Shown here in pieces: positions 15,601 through 23,261 of a stretch of 64,000 nucleotides of DNA. The DNA is from Antedon mediterranea (Eukaryota; Echinodermata; Crinoidea; Comatulida; Antedonidae): positions 67,001 to 131,000 of the forward strand of contig NC_092674.1 in the NCBI RefSeq assembly GCF_964355755.1, written 5' to 3'. The notes beneath the pieces are model-generated. The model had not been told where the DNA came from. It was given only the letters and a program-made list of their open reading frames with translations, and did no database searches. The first letter of the stretch is position 1, and each line of letters opens with the position of its first letter. The translations under genes were made by a program, and so were the position numbers.

Positions 15601-18600
15601 TCTTTTGGCGCTCCATAGAAACAAAAACATTGAGCATGGGGAGCTCGAGGAGTTACATTACATGTATACAAAGAAACACATCTGTAAAATCATCACTTTA
15701 AAGGATTTATTTATTTGTTATTATGTGTTTCTCCTTCTGAAAGTACTTATAAGTCCTAATTTTAAAGTGTGGTGTTCAGGATAATGTTAGTCAACAAATT
15801 TGGAGTCAAAATACAAGAAAGGCAGGTGCGTAAGAAAAACATCCTCTGAACCAACACAATGGAGTAAATATATACCAACAAACAACCCGTCAAGTTTGTT
15901 TGTTGTAAAGAAAAAATATACATTTACTCAACGGGCGAAAATAATGTGAGTTTATCTATGTTTTGCGGTAGTATTAAATTATATTTATGGTAATAAATGA
16001 AACCTAATGTGTTTAAAATTATGTATGGATAAACAAGTATTGTTTTTAAGCTGTAGTATATCTTAGTATTTGTAATCTTAGGTGTTGGGTCTTAGCTTTC
16101 GTGATCTTAGGTCTTAGGGGGTCTTAGCTTTCGTGGTCTTAGGTTTCGTGACACCCATTTATATTTGCATCCTATAGGCTTCCCATGTTATAGCTAGGAT
16201 TGTAGTATTTATATTTACATCCTATAGGCTTCCAATGTTATAGCTAGGATTGTAGTATTTATATTTACATCCTATAGGCTATCAATGTTATATAGCTAGG
16301 ATTGTAGTATTTATATTTGCATCCTATAGGCTACCAATGTTATAGCTAGGATTGTAGTATTTATATTTGCATCCTATAGGCTTCCAATGTTATAGCTAGG
16401 ATTGTAGTATTTATATTTACATCCTATAGGCTTCCAATGTTATAGCTAGGATTGTAGTATTTATATTTGCATCCTATAGGCTACCAATGTTATAGTTAGG
16501 ATTGTAGTATAATATGCTAATTACAAATGTATGATATATGCTTCAATAATTGAATCGTTTTTTATTTTTTTAGAATTTAAAATTGTATTCACAAAATGAA
16601 ACAAATTTGTTGACAAAAACTGAACTCAATGTGAACTTGTACAAAACCTAGCTTTGTCTAACCATTATGATCAGTGGTATAGAAAACCAAGGTTTAATAC
16701 AATTCAAATCTTTATCTGAATACTGTTTACAACAATATAGTCTGGATTATGGCACTGTATCTAAATTCAAGAGCAAGTAAGGAATTCAAGTGTTCAAAAC
16801 CAGCTGAATATTACTTTTATTTTTACTGCACTTCAGCACAATGAACCTAATTGGCCTTCATAAATATTAATAACATTTAATGTACTGAACTGTATAATAT
16901 TAAATGTACTGTACTAATAATTAATAGTGACTGATGAATATATTGCTTTTAGGAGGCAATGACAAATTGCAGCCTCTCTTAAAACTTTGACTACCAAAAA
17001 TATTACTGTGTTTTAAATAAACATATAATATCTCTATTATCTATAATATGTCACTAGCATAGCCTGCACATTGAATTTAAAATATAAAATATTACTGTGG
17101 TTTAAATAAACATATAATGTCTCTGTTACTAGCATAGCCTGCACATTGAATTTAAAATTGTATGTTTATTGATTCAATATTATTATTGAAATGTTGTTTA
17201 GGCTTAAAGATTAAGATATTGTCCAAAGAAGAACCTTAAAGGAGACATCTGCATCATTCCACCAATTCATCAGCTTTTAATTTGTCAGGAGTAATATCAT
17301 AAAATAACTGCCCTATTCTGATTTAATTTAGGCCCCTGGAAAATTACAAATTTTAAAGCACAAAATGTCCAAAGTGTAGCAGGTGTTGATTCCCATGTGA
17401 GTCACTGACTGGATTCATTACATTATGGGGTTTGTCCGGTTGATAAAGGGTTTTAAAATGTGAATGCGTATAGATATGGAGGTGCCATGGATTGTGTGAC
17501 CAGTACTACCTAGAACTAAGGGTGTTAGGGTTGTAAGTGAACAAGTTCCATTATGTATATCACATCTGATTATTGACATCAGTTTGAATAATCATGTGAG
17601 ATGTATTTGGTAAATTAATGACAGCTTATTTAATACAAAAAACTATTTTAAAATTAAATATTCATGATAAAAATCAATTTTACAAACAAATCAAATAAAA
17701 CTCACCCATAAACAAATGATTTTGACTTTCCATAGCAAATGGCAATATTTAAAATCAATGAGCTTTTATTTATAGTTTAAAATTAAATTTGTAACTTATA
17801 TACTATATCAACACGTATAAAGTGCATTATTAAGTTTAAGGATATTTGGTGAATCACTTCATGTACAGGAAGATAGACAATCACAAGTCTTAATTTCATA
17901 TTTGGTGAAGAAGACTATATTAGTCAAAAAGTACAATAATTAGTTTGTGTGACAAACTGTTTTCATACTGAAGAAGGGGTTATTCAATAATTAGTTTGTG
18001 TGACAAACTGTTTTCATACTGAAGAAGGGATTATTCAATAATTAGTTTGTGTGACAAACTGTTTTCATACTGAAGAAGGGTTATTCAATAATTTTAGTTT
18101 GTGTAACAAACTGTTTTCATACCGAAGAAGGGTTATTCAATAATTCTATCAATATTTCAGGATACTTGATGATGTTTTATCATTTTATAAATAGGCCTAC
18201 TACAGTACTAGCATTTCACTATATTTCTGTACTTGGTATAAGTTATGTTCTGATTATCCTACAGGAAATAGAACATTGTTGAAATTAATTAATCTTATAT
18301 TATACAAATATGATTAAGAATTAGAGACTGGAAAATCTACCTTTTGTTATCAGTGCTGTAGTTCCACTTGACCTAGATAAAGACAGGCCTACTCAATTCG
18401 TAGATTATCAATAATTAGTACTATCATCTACAAATGCCATGAAAAATACCATGTTTGAGTAACAGAATTTATAGTTTTAAATATACAAATTGTGGAAATT
18501 AGCCTGTAAACAAAATGTAATACAAACTCAAGCATTGAACTCTAACCCATATATTAATTTGTATAGGTCACAATGATTGTAGAATCAGGTGTGCTGCTAC

Positions 18601-21600
18601 AGAAGCCCAACTCATCATCAACCCATTATTTATTTATTTGTTCTTTCTTTAAACTGAAATACACTTTCAATACAAATGTACTGATTTCCAAAGTGGTTCA
18701 GAATCAGGTGGGCTGCTACAGAAGCCCAACTCATCAACTCATTAGTATCTATAGTGTTTATTAGTAGTTGTCTGTATTACAGTACTGTATATCCAATTGC
18801 TTTCTAAAAGTTAAATGGTTTGTTCTACTGAACAAGAATGTAAAGTTTTCAAAAACACAGTCCCAATCGAACCCACAGTGTACTTGATTGAGAAGGAACA
18901 CATCTTGAATGCATCTGTCAGTTTATAGATCTGTTTAACATTTTAACAAATCAATAGAATAAAATATGAATAAGAATAACATAATTGACATTGACTTTCC
19001 TCACCTTCTTGCAGACTGAATAATCTATAGATTATCCCTCTATATAATCCCATGGTTACTAAACCATCCTTTTTAATCTGGCCTTTTTTAATCAATGTTT
19101 TGCACTCCATTTCTATTCATGTCAAACGTCTGTATTTTGAATAAGCCAATCTAACCAAGCATAATCATTACTCACTAATTCACAGTGCAATTATGAATGC
19201 CATAGTAACAGCCTGTGGTAAGATTGGATTTGTTGAACTGCAGTCTATGATTATATTCAATTAAAGTGCATACTGAATGATGGAATAGACTAAATGTATA
19301 CATTGGGGTAAAACTTAATATAAATTATTGACCAATACACTGCAAATTACAACAGGTCTAGTACATGATTTAGAATACATACAAGAAATCATGCAGAAAT
19401 ATAGCTGTTATAGAAAGTTTGTTTTGTGTTCATCATATATTTTTATAGGCCTAATTGAAGAAAAAAAATGATTGATGGAGGAAGGAATTGTTATCAAGAA
19501 AGGCATATTAACACGATGGTACAACAGCTTTTCTAACAAGACTCACTACTACAAACAAGATGGAAGAGACTCACTACTACAAACAATTATGACAAAAAAT
19601 TGTTTGTGAAAAAACAAACAATTACAAAATTACATCAGAAACTTACTCATTAAAGACCATTCTTCACCATCGATAGTTATCTGCTCAAATGGACTCTTGG
19701 CCCTACTGACTGGACGACTAGGAGGCCATTCCATAATCCATGGGATAAAATGTACAGTACTGTATGCCTAAACCATCAAAGAAATACTGTAACTAATAGC
19801 TAACATGGTCACTATAATCTGATAATCAATAATTAACAATACAATGTTGGAATGATATTGATAACCTATAGAGATCAGACAATTCAGTATTACACTGATA
19901 GAGGAACAACTATCAAGGTAAAGTGAATGATTGAATGACACTACTGAACAAAAACAAATCCCAAATATGACTGTTAAACGAACTTCTCCTAAATAAACCA
20001 ATTAGTTTATCAACTATATAACATTATATGTAGGACTAAAACTTTATATTAACATCAATAACCAGGTAACAAGATTAATATGTCAGATGATTGAATCATG
20101 GAATAGTAAAAATGTAAAACTGAATATTACAATTGACCTACTACAATACAAACAAAACAATTGAGCACAATCACGCAGTATCAACAAGGTCTCAATCCTT
20201 ATATTACCAGACTAACAGACTTAATAATTATTATAATAGTACACAGCGCTCTTCATCAAGTCACATCCGTGGATGTTAATGTGTTGTTAACCATGGTATA
20301 TAACTCTAATAGTAATGGTCAGAGGTACTTGAATATAGCTAACTCTAATAGTAATGGTCAGAGGCACTTGAATATAGCTAACTCTAACTAATACTAATGG
20401 TCAGAGGTACTTGAATATAGCTAACTCTAATAGTAATGGTCAGAGGCACTTGAATATAGCTAACTCTAATACTAATAGTAATGGTCAAAGGTATTTGAAT
20501 ATAGCTAACTCAAATTGGTTTCAAATGTAAAATAGACAGATACAGTAGTGCGGGTGTCACGAAACCTAAGACCACAAAAGCTCAGACCCCCTAAGACCTA
20601 AGATCACGAAAGCTAAGACCCAACACCTAAGATTACAAATACTAAGATATACTACAGCTTAAAAACAATACTTGTTTATCCATACATAATTTTAAACACA
20701 GTAGGTTTCATTTATTACCATAAATATAATTAAATACTACCGCAAAACATAGATAAACTCACATTATTTTCGCCCGTTGAGTAAATGTATATTTTTTCCT
20801 TACAACAAACAAACTTGACAGGTTGTTTGTTGGTATATATTTACTCCATTGTGTTGCTTCAGAGGATGTTTTTCTTACGCACCTGCCTTTCTTGTATTTT
20901 GACTCCAAATTTGTTGACTAACTTTATCCTGAACACCACACTTTAAAATTAGGACTTATAAGTACTTTCAGAAGGAGAAACACATAATAACAAATAAATA
21001 AATCCTTTAAATTGATGATTTTACAGATGTGTTTCTTTGTATACTGTAATGTAACTCCTCGAGCTCCCCATGCTCAATGTTTTTGTTTCTATGGAGCGCC
21101 AAAAGAGCAACATAATAGTACAAGTATAAAAACAGAAAGAAAACGAAACAAAAAAACTTATCATGATTTTTAAATTAAAATTTATTTGCCAGTATTTATT
21201 TCTTCGTACTTGCATGATTATACTATTATCATTACAATTTTAATTTTACATTGTTCCATCCACACTGTAGATGGACTCCACAGAGTTTTCAGCCCTCTAT
21301 ATAATTTTTGCTCCTTTGACGTTCCATAGAAACAAAAACATTGAACATGGCCCATGGGGTAGGCCTACTGTACTGTAGGCTAGTCATTTTGTGTGCGAGA
21401 AAAACGTCTGTAAAATCATCAATTTAAAAATGTATTTGTTACTTTTTATGTGATTCTTTTTCATGAAAGTGCCAATTCTAAGGTGTGGTATTCAGAATAA
21501 ATGTTGGGAGTTAAAATACAAGGCAGGTGCGAAAGATAAATATTTGTAATCTTAGGTCTTGGGTATTAGCTTTCGTGATCTTAGGTCTTAGGGGGTCTTC

Positions 21601-21855
21601 GCTTTCGTGGTCTTAGGTTTCGTGACACCCACAGTAGTGCCGCATCATATGTTTTTTGCATTGAAGGAAAAACAAGCTACAACCGCATTTGTAATTCTGA
21701 AAAAGAGAAAACAGAAACAAACCAAAAATCCAAAATAAGTTCAACTTACGTAGTCTGTAGCTGATAACTTGATCTTCATTATTTGTAGAATGTCTTCTGG
21801 AAAAACAGAGAGAATCAAACTCACTGAACGATGAACCAAAAAATGAAAGACTCAT
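485..21855 (-). CDS. MCF2L: MCF2/MCF2L (DBS)-like Rho GEF, N-terminal part (gene span; exons given separately)
   Basis: Proteins of this family activate Rho/Cdc42-type GTPases through a DH-PH module. The N-terminal SEC14 and spectrin-like parts bind lipids and restrain activity. In transcript order the coding exons are: first exon 21750-21855 or 19647-19734, then 7991-8080, 7471-7585, 6029-6119, 5384-5497, 4944-5060, 4372-4646, 3211-3325, 2974-3093, 835-1026 and 485-676. All have GT-AG borders and phases agree at every join. With the 19.7-kb start they encode 503 residues: SEC14-like domain about 57-205 (YLSGGR, LPIITLP, FAIIADRRNESW, HIDPSQLT), then spectrin-like helices about 206-503 (LLVQLEETEKSF, CIRPKC, SKSLELH, QWCSKGMEVLASQ). 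These motifs line up in order with what I recall of vertebrate MCF2L and MCF2L2. The gene runs off the left edge before the DH domain. Trio/Kalirin are less likely because the spectrin segment is short and MCF2-like in wording. Confidence 0.9.
835..1026 (-). CDS. MCF2L: MCF2-like exon, spectrin-like segment (IRPKC motif)
   Basis: This exon has 64 codons, phase 0 at both ends. It contains 'GDCIRPKCEDI' and 'LSKSLELHQRIHK', the most family-specific words of the MCF2/MCF2L spectrin region. The donor is AAG|GTAC and the acceptor is CAG|CCT. Confidence 0.9.
2974..3093 (-). CDS. MCF2L: MCF2-like exon, spectrin-like helix
   Basis: This exon has 40 codons, phase 0 at both ends, donor CAC|GTAAGT and acceptor ATAG. 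It encodes 'VKLVLDNYL...ELGDSVASVERL', matching the helical segment with the I-G-x-S-x-x-x-V-E pattern in vertebrate homologues. Confidence 0.87.
3211..3325 (-). CDS. MCF2L: MCF2-like exon, spectrin-like helix (LLVQLEETEKSF)
   Basis: The exon is 115 bp, enters in phase 2 and leaves in phase 0. It encodes 'LLVQLEETEKSFDVFWDGH' followed by 'LMQCVDYRRFDYQFKQ', one of the strongest matches to MCF2L2 in the window. Confidence 0.9.
4372..4646 (-). CDS. MCF2L: MCF2-like exon, SEC14/spectrin junction
   Basis: This 275-bp exon starts 'AIERFAANCNETSKIVQAIS', passes 'HELPNDL' and ends 'LNPDKLSNVCAVE' plus two bases of an Arg codon. The A-I-E-x-F-A start and ELP-D motif mark the first spectrin helix after the SEC14 domain in this family. 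Confidence 0.9.
4944..5060 (-). CDS. MCF2L: MCF2-like exon, end of SEC14 domain
   Basis: This exon has 39 codons, phase 0 at both ends. 'ELHSHIDPSQLTTDFKGTI' followed by 'FNLQLWIEDRM' is the closing segment of the SEC14-like domain, where family members read Y-I-D-x-S-Q-L-T-x-x-x-G-G-T. Confidence 0.9.
5384..5497 (-). CDS. MCF2L: MCF2-like exon, SEC14 core
   Basis: This exon has 38 codons, phase 0 at both ends. It encodes 'CIYIIKPCGWFARKFSDFGY' followed by 'SLVKDDFNFK', the central strand and helix of the SEC14-like fold (family pattern: V-x-x-P-x-x-F-x-x-R-x-x-x-D). Confidence 0.9.
6029..6119 (-). CDS. MCF2L: MCF2-like exon, SEC14 core strand
   Basis: The exon is 91 bp with one leading base completing a Ser codon. 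It encodes 'MIEADRGFAIIADRRNESW' and 'SSVKTLLYRIS'. The G-F-x-I-I-x-D-R-R-x-x-x-W-x-S-V-K pattern is diagnostic of the SEC14 domain in Dbl-family GEFs. Confidence 0.9.
7471..7585 (-). CDS. MCF2L: MCF2-like exon, start of SEC14 domain
   Basis: The exon is 115 bp. Across the junction it gives 'YLSGGRTSAGLPIITLPDTE', then 'FVQLMMYLTRVPS'. The GGR...P-I-I-T-x-P signature followed by M-x-Y-L-T-x-x-P matches the MCF2L/MCF2L2 domain start. Confidence 0.9.
7845..7970. repeat. two-copy tandem duplication (~63 bp) beside an MCF2-like exon
   Basis: A unit running from TGATTGATTGTTTACTGTTG through ACCTGACAGGTACTGTAGGG to CCAAACTATCCT occurs twice in a row, about 20 bp from the exon 7991-8080. Each copy carries an ACCTGACAGGTA motif resembling the real donor (on the minus strand) of that exon. 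It may have arisen from, or compete with, that splice site; this is inference. Confidence 0.7.
7991..8080 (-). CDS. MCF2L: MCF2-like exon, N-terminal helix (first shared exon)
   Basis: The exon is 90 bp, enters with two bases (phase 1 upstream) and leaves with one. It encodes 'DDHLKKLMEMEVSIKHVAQI' and 'MQDGVGYLS'. Either candidate first exon (19647-19734 or 21750-21855) ends with one extra base, so both join here in frame (Asn or His codon at the junction). Confidence 0.85.
8209..8388. mobile_element. 180-bp inverted-repeat MITE
   Basis: The left end TTGGTCAAATGTTTGCCCTA pairs with the right end TAGGGCAAACATCTGACCAA with two mismatches over 20 bp. Inner parts continue the pairing (ATGTAAT/ATTACAT). 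There is no ORF. It lies in the long intron of the MCF2-like gene. No clear target duplication could be read, so the superfamily is unknown. Confidence 0.65.
8389..10547. other. intronic AT-rich sequence without recognisable feature
   Basis: This is unique-looking AT-rich sequence inside the 11.6-kb intron upstream of exon 7991-8080. No exon with compatible phase, no repeat structure and no protein-like ORF was seen. Confidence 0.5.
10548..10823. repeat. 68-bp tandem array, left part
   Basis: There are about four copies of a unit containing AGATCTTATGCAAATGATCA followed by CATACAGTATGGTGTATGTC. The first three have a variable half (CATTTTAACTAATTTATTC). The fourth has the variant half CATCCACCAAAGAGTGCACT seen in every copy right of the element at 10824-11897. 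The array was therefore one block before that element landed. Confidence 0.85.
10824..11897. mobile_element. family A inverted-repeat element, copy 1 (1074 bp, 10-bp target duplication)
   Basis: The element runs from GGGTGTCACG to CGTGACACCC and is flanked by the exact 10-bp repeat CATTGCTAAG (10814-10823, 11898-11907). The outer ~90 bp of each end consist of repeated CACGAAAGCT(A/C)AGAC units. Inside them lies a longer inverted repeat carrying TTTCGCACCTG, ACACCTTAGAATT and GTTTCTATGGA. No ORF is conserved among copies, so it is non-autonomous. End structure and 9-10-bp duplications fit Mutator-like elements, but no transposase is present to confirm this. Confidence 0.85.
11898..12142. repeat. 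68-bp tandem array, right part
   Basis: There are four copies of the 68-bp unit, all with the CATCCACCAAAGAGTGCACT half. The array is open in several frames on both strands only because of its periodicity. These ORFs are not proteins. Confidence 0.85.
12149..13560. other. intronic AT-rich sequence, nothing recognisable
   Basis: No exon compatible with the MCF2-like gene, no inverted-repeat ends and no protein-like ORF were seen. It lies inside the long intron. Confidence 0.45.
13568..14593. repeat. 50-bp satellite array, block 1 (about 20 copies)
   Basis: The unit includes TTTGCATCCTATAGGCTACC, AATGTTATAGCTAGGATTG and TAGTATTTATA, with period 50 bp. Variant positions (CTACC/CTTCC/CTATC, GCA/ACA) alternate along the array. 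It continues after two family A insertions at 14992-15082 and 16157-16510, so the three blocks were one array. Confidence 0.92.
14594..14991. mobile_element. family A element, copy 2: truncated right half
   Basis: The sequence from AATTTTAAAGTGTGGTGTTC to the terminal CGTGACACCC matches the right ~400 bp of the intact copies almost base for base, while the left two thirds are missing. It sits inside the 50-bp array. The left junction (TATAGCTTCC|AATTTTAAAG) has no target duplication, as expected after an internal deletion or aborted gap repair. Confidence 0.82.
14992..15082. repeat. 50-bp satellite array, block 2 (about 2 copies)
   Basis: Two units of the 50-bp satellite lie between the truncated and intact family A elements. 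The last bases ATTTATATTT form the target duplication of the next element. Confidence 0.85.
15083..16156. mobile_element. family A inverted-repeat element, copy 3 (1074 bp, 10-bp target duplication)
   Basis: The element runs from GGGTGTCACG to CGTGACACCC with flanking ATTTATATTT at 15073-15082 and 16157-16166. Removing the element and one flank restores the 50-bp satellite phase. It is nearly identical to copy 1 in length and interior. The 97-codon ORF at 15491-15784 is not kept in frame in the other copies. Confidence 0.86.
16157..16510. repeat. 50-bp satellite array, block 3 (about 7 copies)
   Basis: This block continues the 13568-14593 satellite and fades out at 'TATAGTTAGGATTGTAGTAT'. 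One unit has an extra TA (GTTATATAGC), a variant also seen in block 1. Confidence 0.88.
16511..17930. other. intronic AT-rich sequence with a small duplication
   Basis: No exon was found. A segment of about 60 bp (AATATTACTGTG, AATAAACATATAAT, TAGCATAGCCTGCACATTG) occurs twice at 16997-17073 and 17088-17155, as a local tandem duplication. Otherwise nothing recognisable. Confidence 0.5.
17935..18150. repeat. ~52-bp tandem repeat, 4 copies
   Basis: The unit TAATTAGTTTGTGTGACAAA followed by CTGTTTTCATACTGAAGAAG and GGTTATTCA occurs four times with minor changes. It includes the short inverted pair TTTGTGTGACAAA. Confidence 0.85.
18151..19640. other. intronic sequence with a ~45-bp direct repeat
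   Basis: The stretch AGAATCAGGTG(T/G)GCTGCTAC plus AGAAGCCCAACTCATCA occurs at 18582-18615 and again at 18700-18735. The 63-codon ORF across the pair is not protein-like. No exon or mobile-element ends were seen. Confidence 0.45.
19647..19734 (-). CDS. MCF2L: candidate alternative first coding exon a of the MCF2-like gene
   Basis: ATG at 19732-19734 opens 29 codons (MEWPPSRPVSRAKSPFEQIT then IDGEEWSLM) and one extra base before the donor ATGA|GTAAGT. It joins exon 7991-8080 in phase. The frame remains open upstream to an acceptor-like AG near 19760, so the ATG start is the simplest model, not proven. The basic, Pro/Ser-rich head resembles regulatory N-termini of alternative Dbl-family isoforms. 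Confidence 0.6.
20300..20520. repeat. 39-bp tandem repeat, about 5 copies
   Basis: The unit AACTCTAATAGTAATGGTCA plus GAGGTACTTGAATATAGCT is repeated about five times with small insertions. It ends 30 bp before the family A element at 20552. Confidence 0.85.
20552..21630. mobile_element. family A inverted-repeat element, copy 4 (1079 bp, reverse orientation)
   Basis: The element runs from GGGTGTCACG to CGTGACACCC with flanking ACAGTAGTGC at 20542-20551 and 21631-21640, an exact 10-bp duplication. The interior is inverted relative to copies 1 and 3 (the AGGACTTATAAG-type side lies left). It lies between the two candidate first exons of the MCF2-like gene. No transposase is encoded. Confidence 0.86.
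21750..21855 (-). CDS. MCF2L: candidate alternative first coding exon b of the MCF2-like gene
   Basis: ATG at 21853-21855 opens 35 codons (MSLSFFGSSFSEFDSLCFSR then RHSTNNEDQVISYRL) and one extra base before donor CTAC|GTAAGT. It joins exon 7991-8080 in frame but not exon 19647-19734, so the two are alternatives. The frame is also open upstream to 21966, so an earlier start is possible. A polypyrimidine tract and CCAG inside (near 21797) could serve as an acceptor, which would make this an internal UTR exon instead. Confidence 0.5.
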
Positions 21856-21859
21856 TTTG

Positions 21860-23256
21860 AACAAATAAATACCATGTGAAAATAAGAAATCATCTTCTGA
21901 AATTAAAAGCTTTAATCTCACAAGTTGTTTGCTGCATCTGAAGTCTCTTACTTCTATACAACACACTCAATATACACACAGTAAGTTTGGTCTATTAGTC
22001 TAACCTCACACAACATTAAAAAGCGAAATTGAGCTGTGGAAATACAGCTAGTTGAATTAATATAAAATATTCATCAATATTGCAATTGTTTATTATCAAC
22101 AGAAACAACAAACAGTATTATGATAAACGTAGTTCATGAATTTCAAATTCTTCTCAATAGATGATCAAGGGCTGGTATTAATTCACTAGTAGCTAGGAAG
22201 GTCAAAAAAGTATTTGCAAACAGTTAATTGACACAGTTTTGAACAGAACACATACTTTTTTGATTACAAACAACACTATAGCAAAATATCTCAATACGAC
22301 AGTAGAAGAATCCTAATATTATTAAGGGGACACATTAAGGGACCCGAAAAATTGTACCCTTGAAAGAGTTGGGTACAAATCCGAAATTGTCCTCATAATA
22401 ATAGTGTTTTTGCAGGAAAAAACAAAAAAACATACCATGGATGTAATTATCAGGACTATCAAGAAATTAAGAGCTTGGTGGAGGGGGGCTGTTGGTGGTG
22501 GTTAGGTTGGTTGGCCGTAAGTTACAACATAATTATTACCTCTTGTTTCGCAAGAAATTGTGCTCTTAATTAATAGGGGTGGTAGGTGTAGAAAAGGGGG
22601 GTTCCACTACTGTCAATGTGTTTATAATAAAATAAAACAAATAAAAAAAAAACCAATAAAATAAAGGTGAAACAAAAGATAATAATTTTATTTAAACGAA
22701 ACCACCCCGGTGGCCTTACGTCACTGATGACGATGTCACTTCAATGAATGCTAATTTAGTAATAATGAACTCTTTACTGGCTATCATACAATATTGAAAT
22801 TCAAGGATTAATACAGGCCTACACAGACAGGTGGAACAATCAGCCGCGGCCGCTAGGCTTCTCAAAACAGTCCATTTTATCAGGGTGGCCACCGATGAAA
22901 ACAAAATTACTACTACTACTACTAGGAGTAGTAGGTGGCAGCACAAAATTATGCCAGATTATGATATATATAAAAGTAGAACTTTTACTGTAGGTCCCCG
23001 GAACGTGCACCTTATTGAAATATGAAATTAAATATTAAGTCTCCAGCTAGCCCACCATGGTTGGGACAGGGCTAAGAATGAAAATAGAGCTTAATAGTCC
23101 CCGGAAATGCACTGCAATGAAATATAAGTCTTCGTCAGGACCAACTGAGTGCGAGCCAGTGAGGCATGCAATGCAAAATTTTAAACAGCGCGAGCATACA
23201 ATACAAAAGCCTATTACCAATTGTAATATTTGTATAATTAATAAAACAATTACAAT
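21860..23256. other. region upstream of the MCF2-like gene
   Basis: No gene was found. It contains a locally GC-richer island at 22705-22880 (CCACCCCGGTGGCC, CAGCCGCGGCCGCTAGG) and an (ACT)n run at 22906-22932. This is a plausible but unproven promoter area for the minus-strand MCF2-like gene. Short ORFs here overlap on both strands and look random. Confidence 0.4.
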
Positions 23257-23261
23257 AATCA

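Noticed and set aside
11239-21215. ORFs starting MQVRRNKYWQIN in family A copies (11239, 15491 and minus-strand 21215)
   Set aside because: They share DNA but diverge in frame and length between copies; the only constant part is the repeat sequence, so they are not a transposase or accessory protein.
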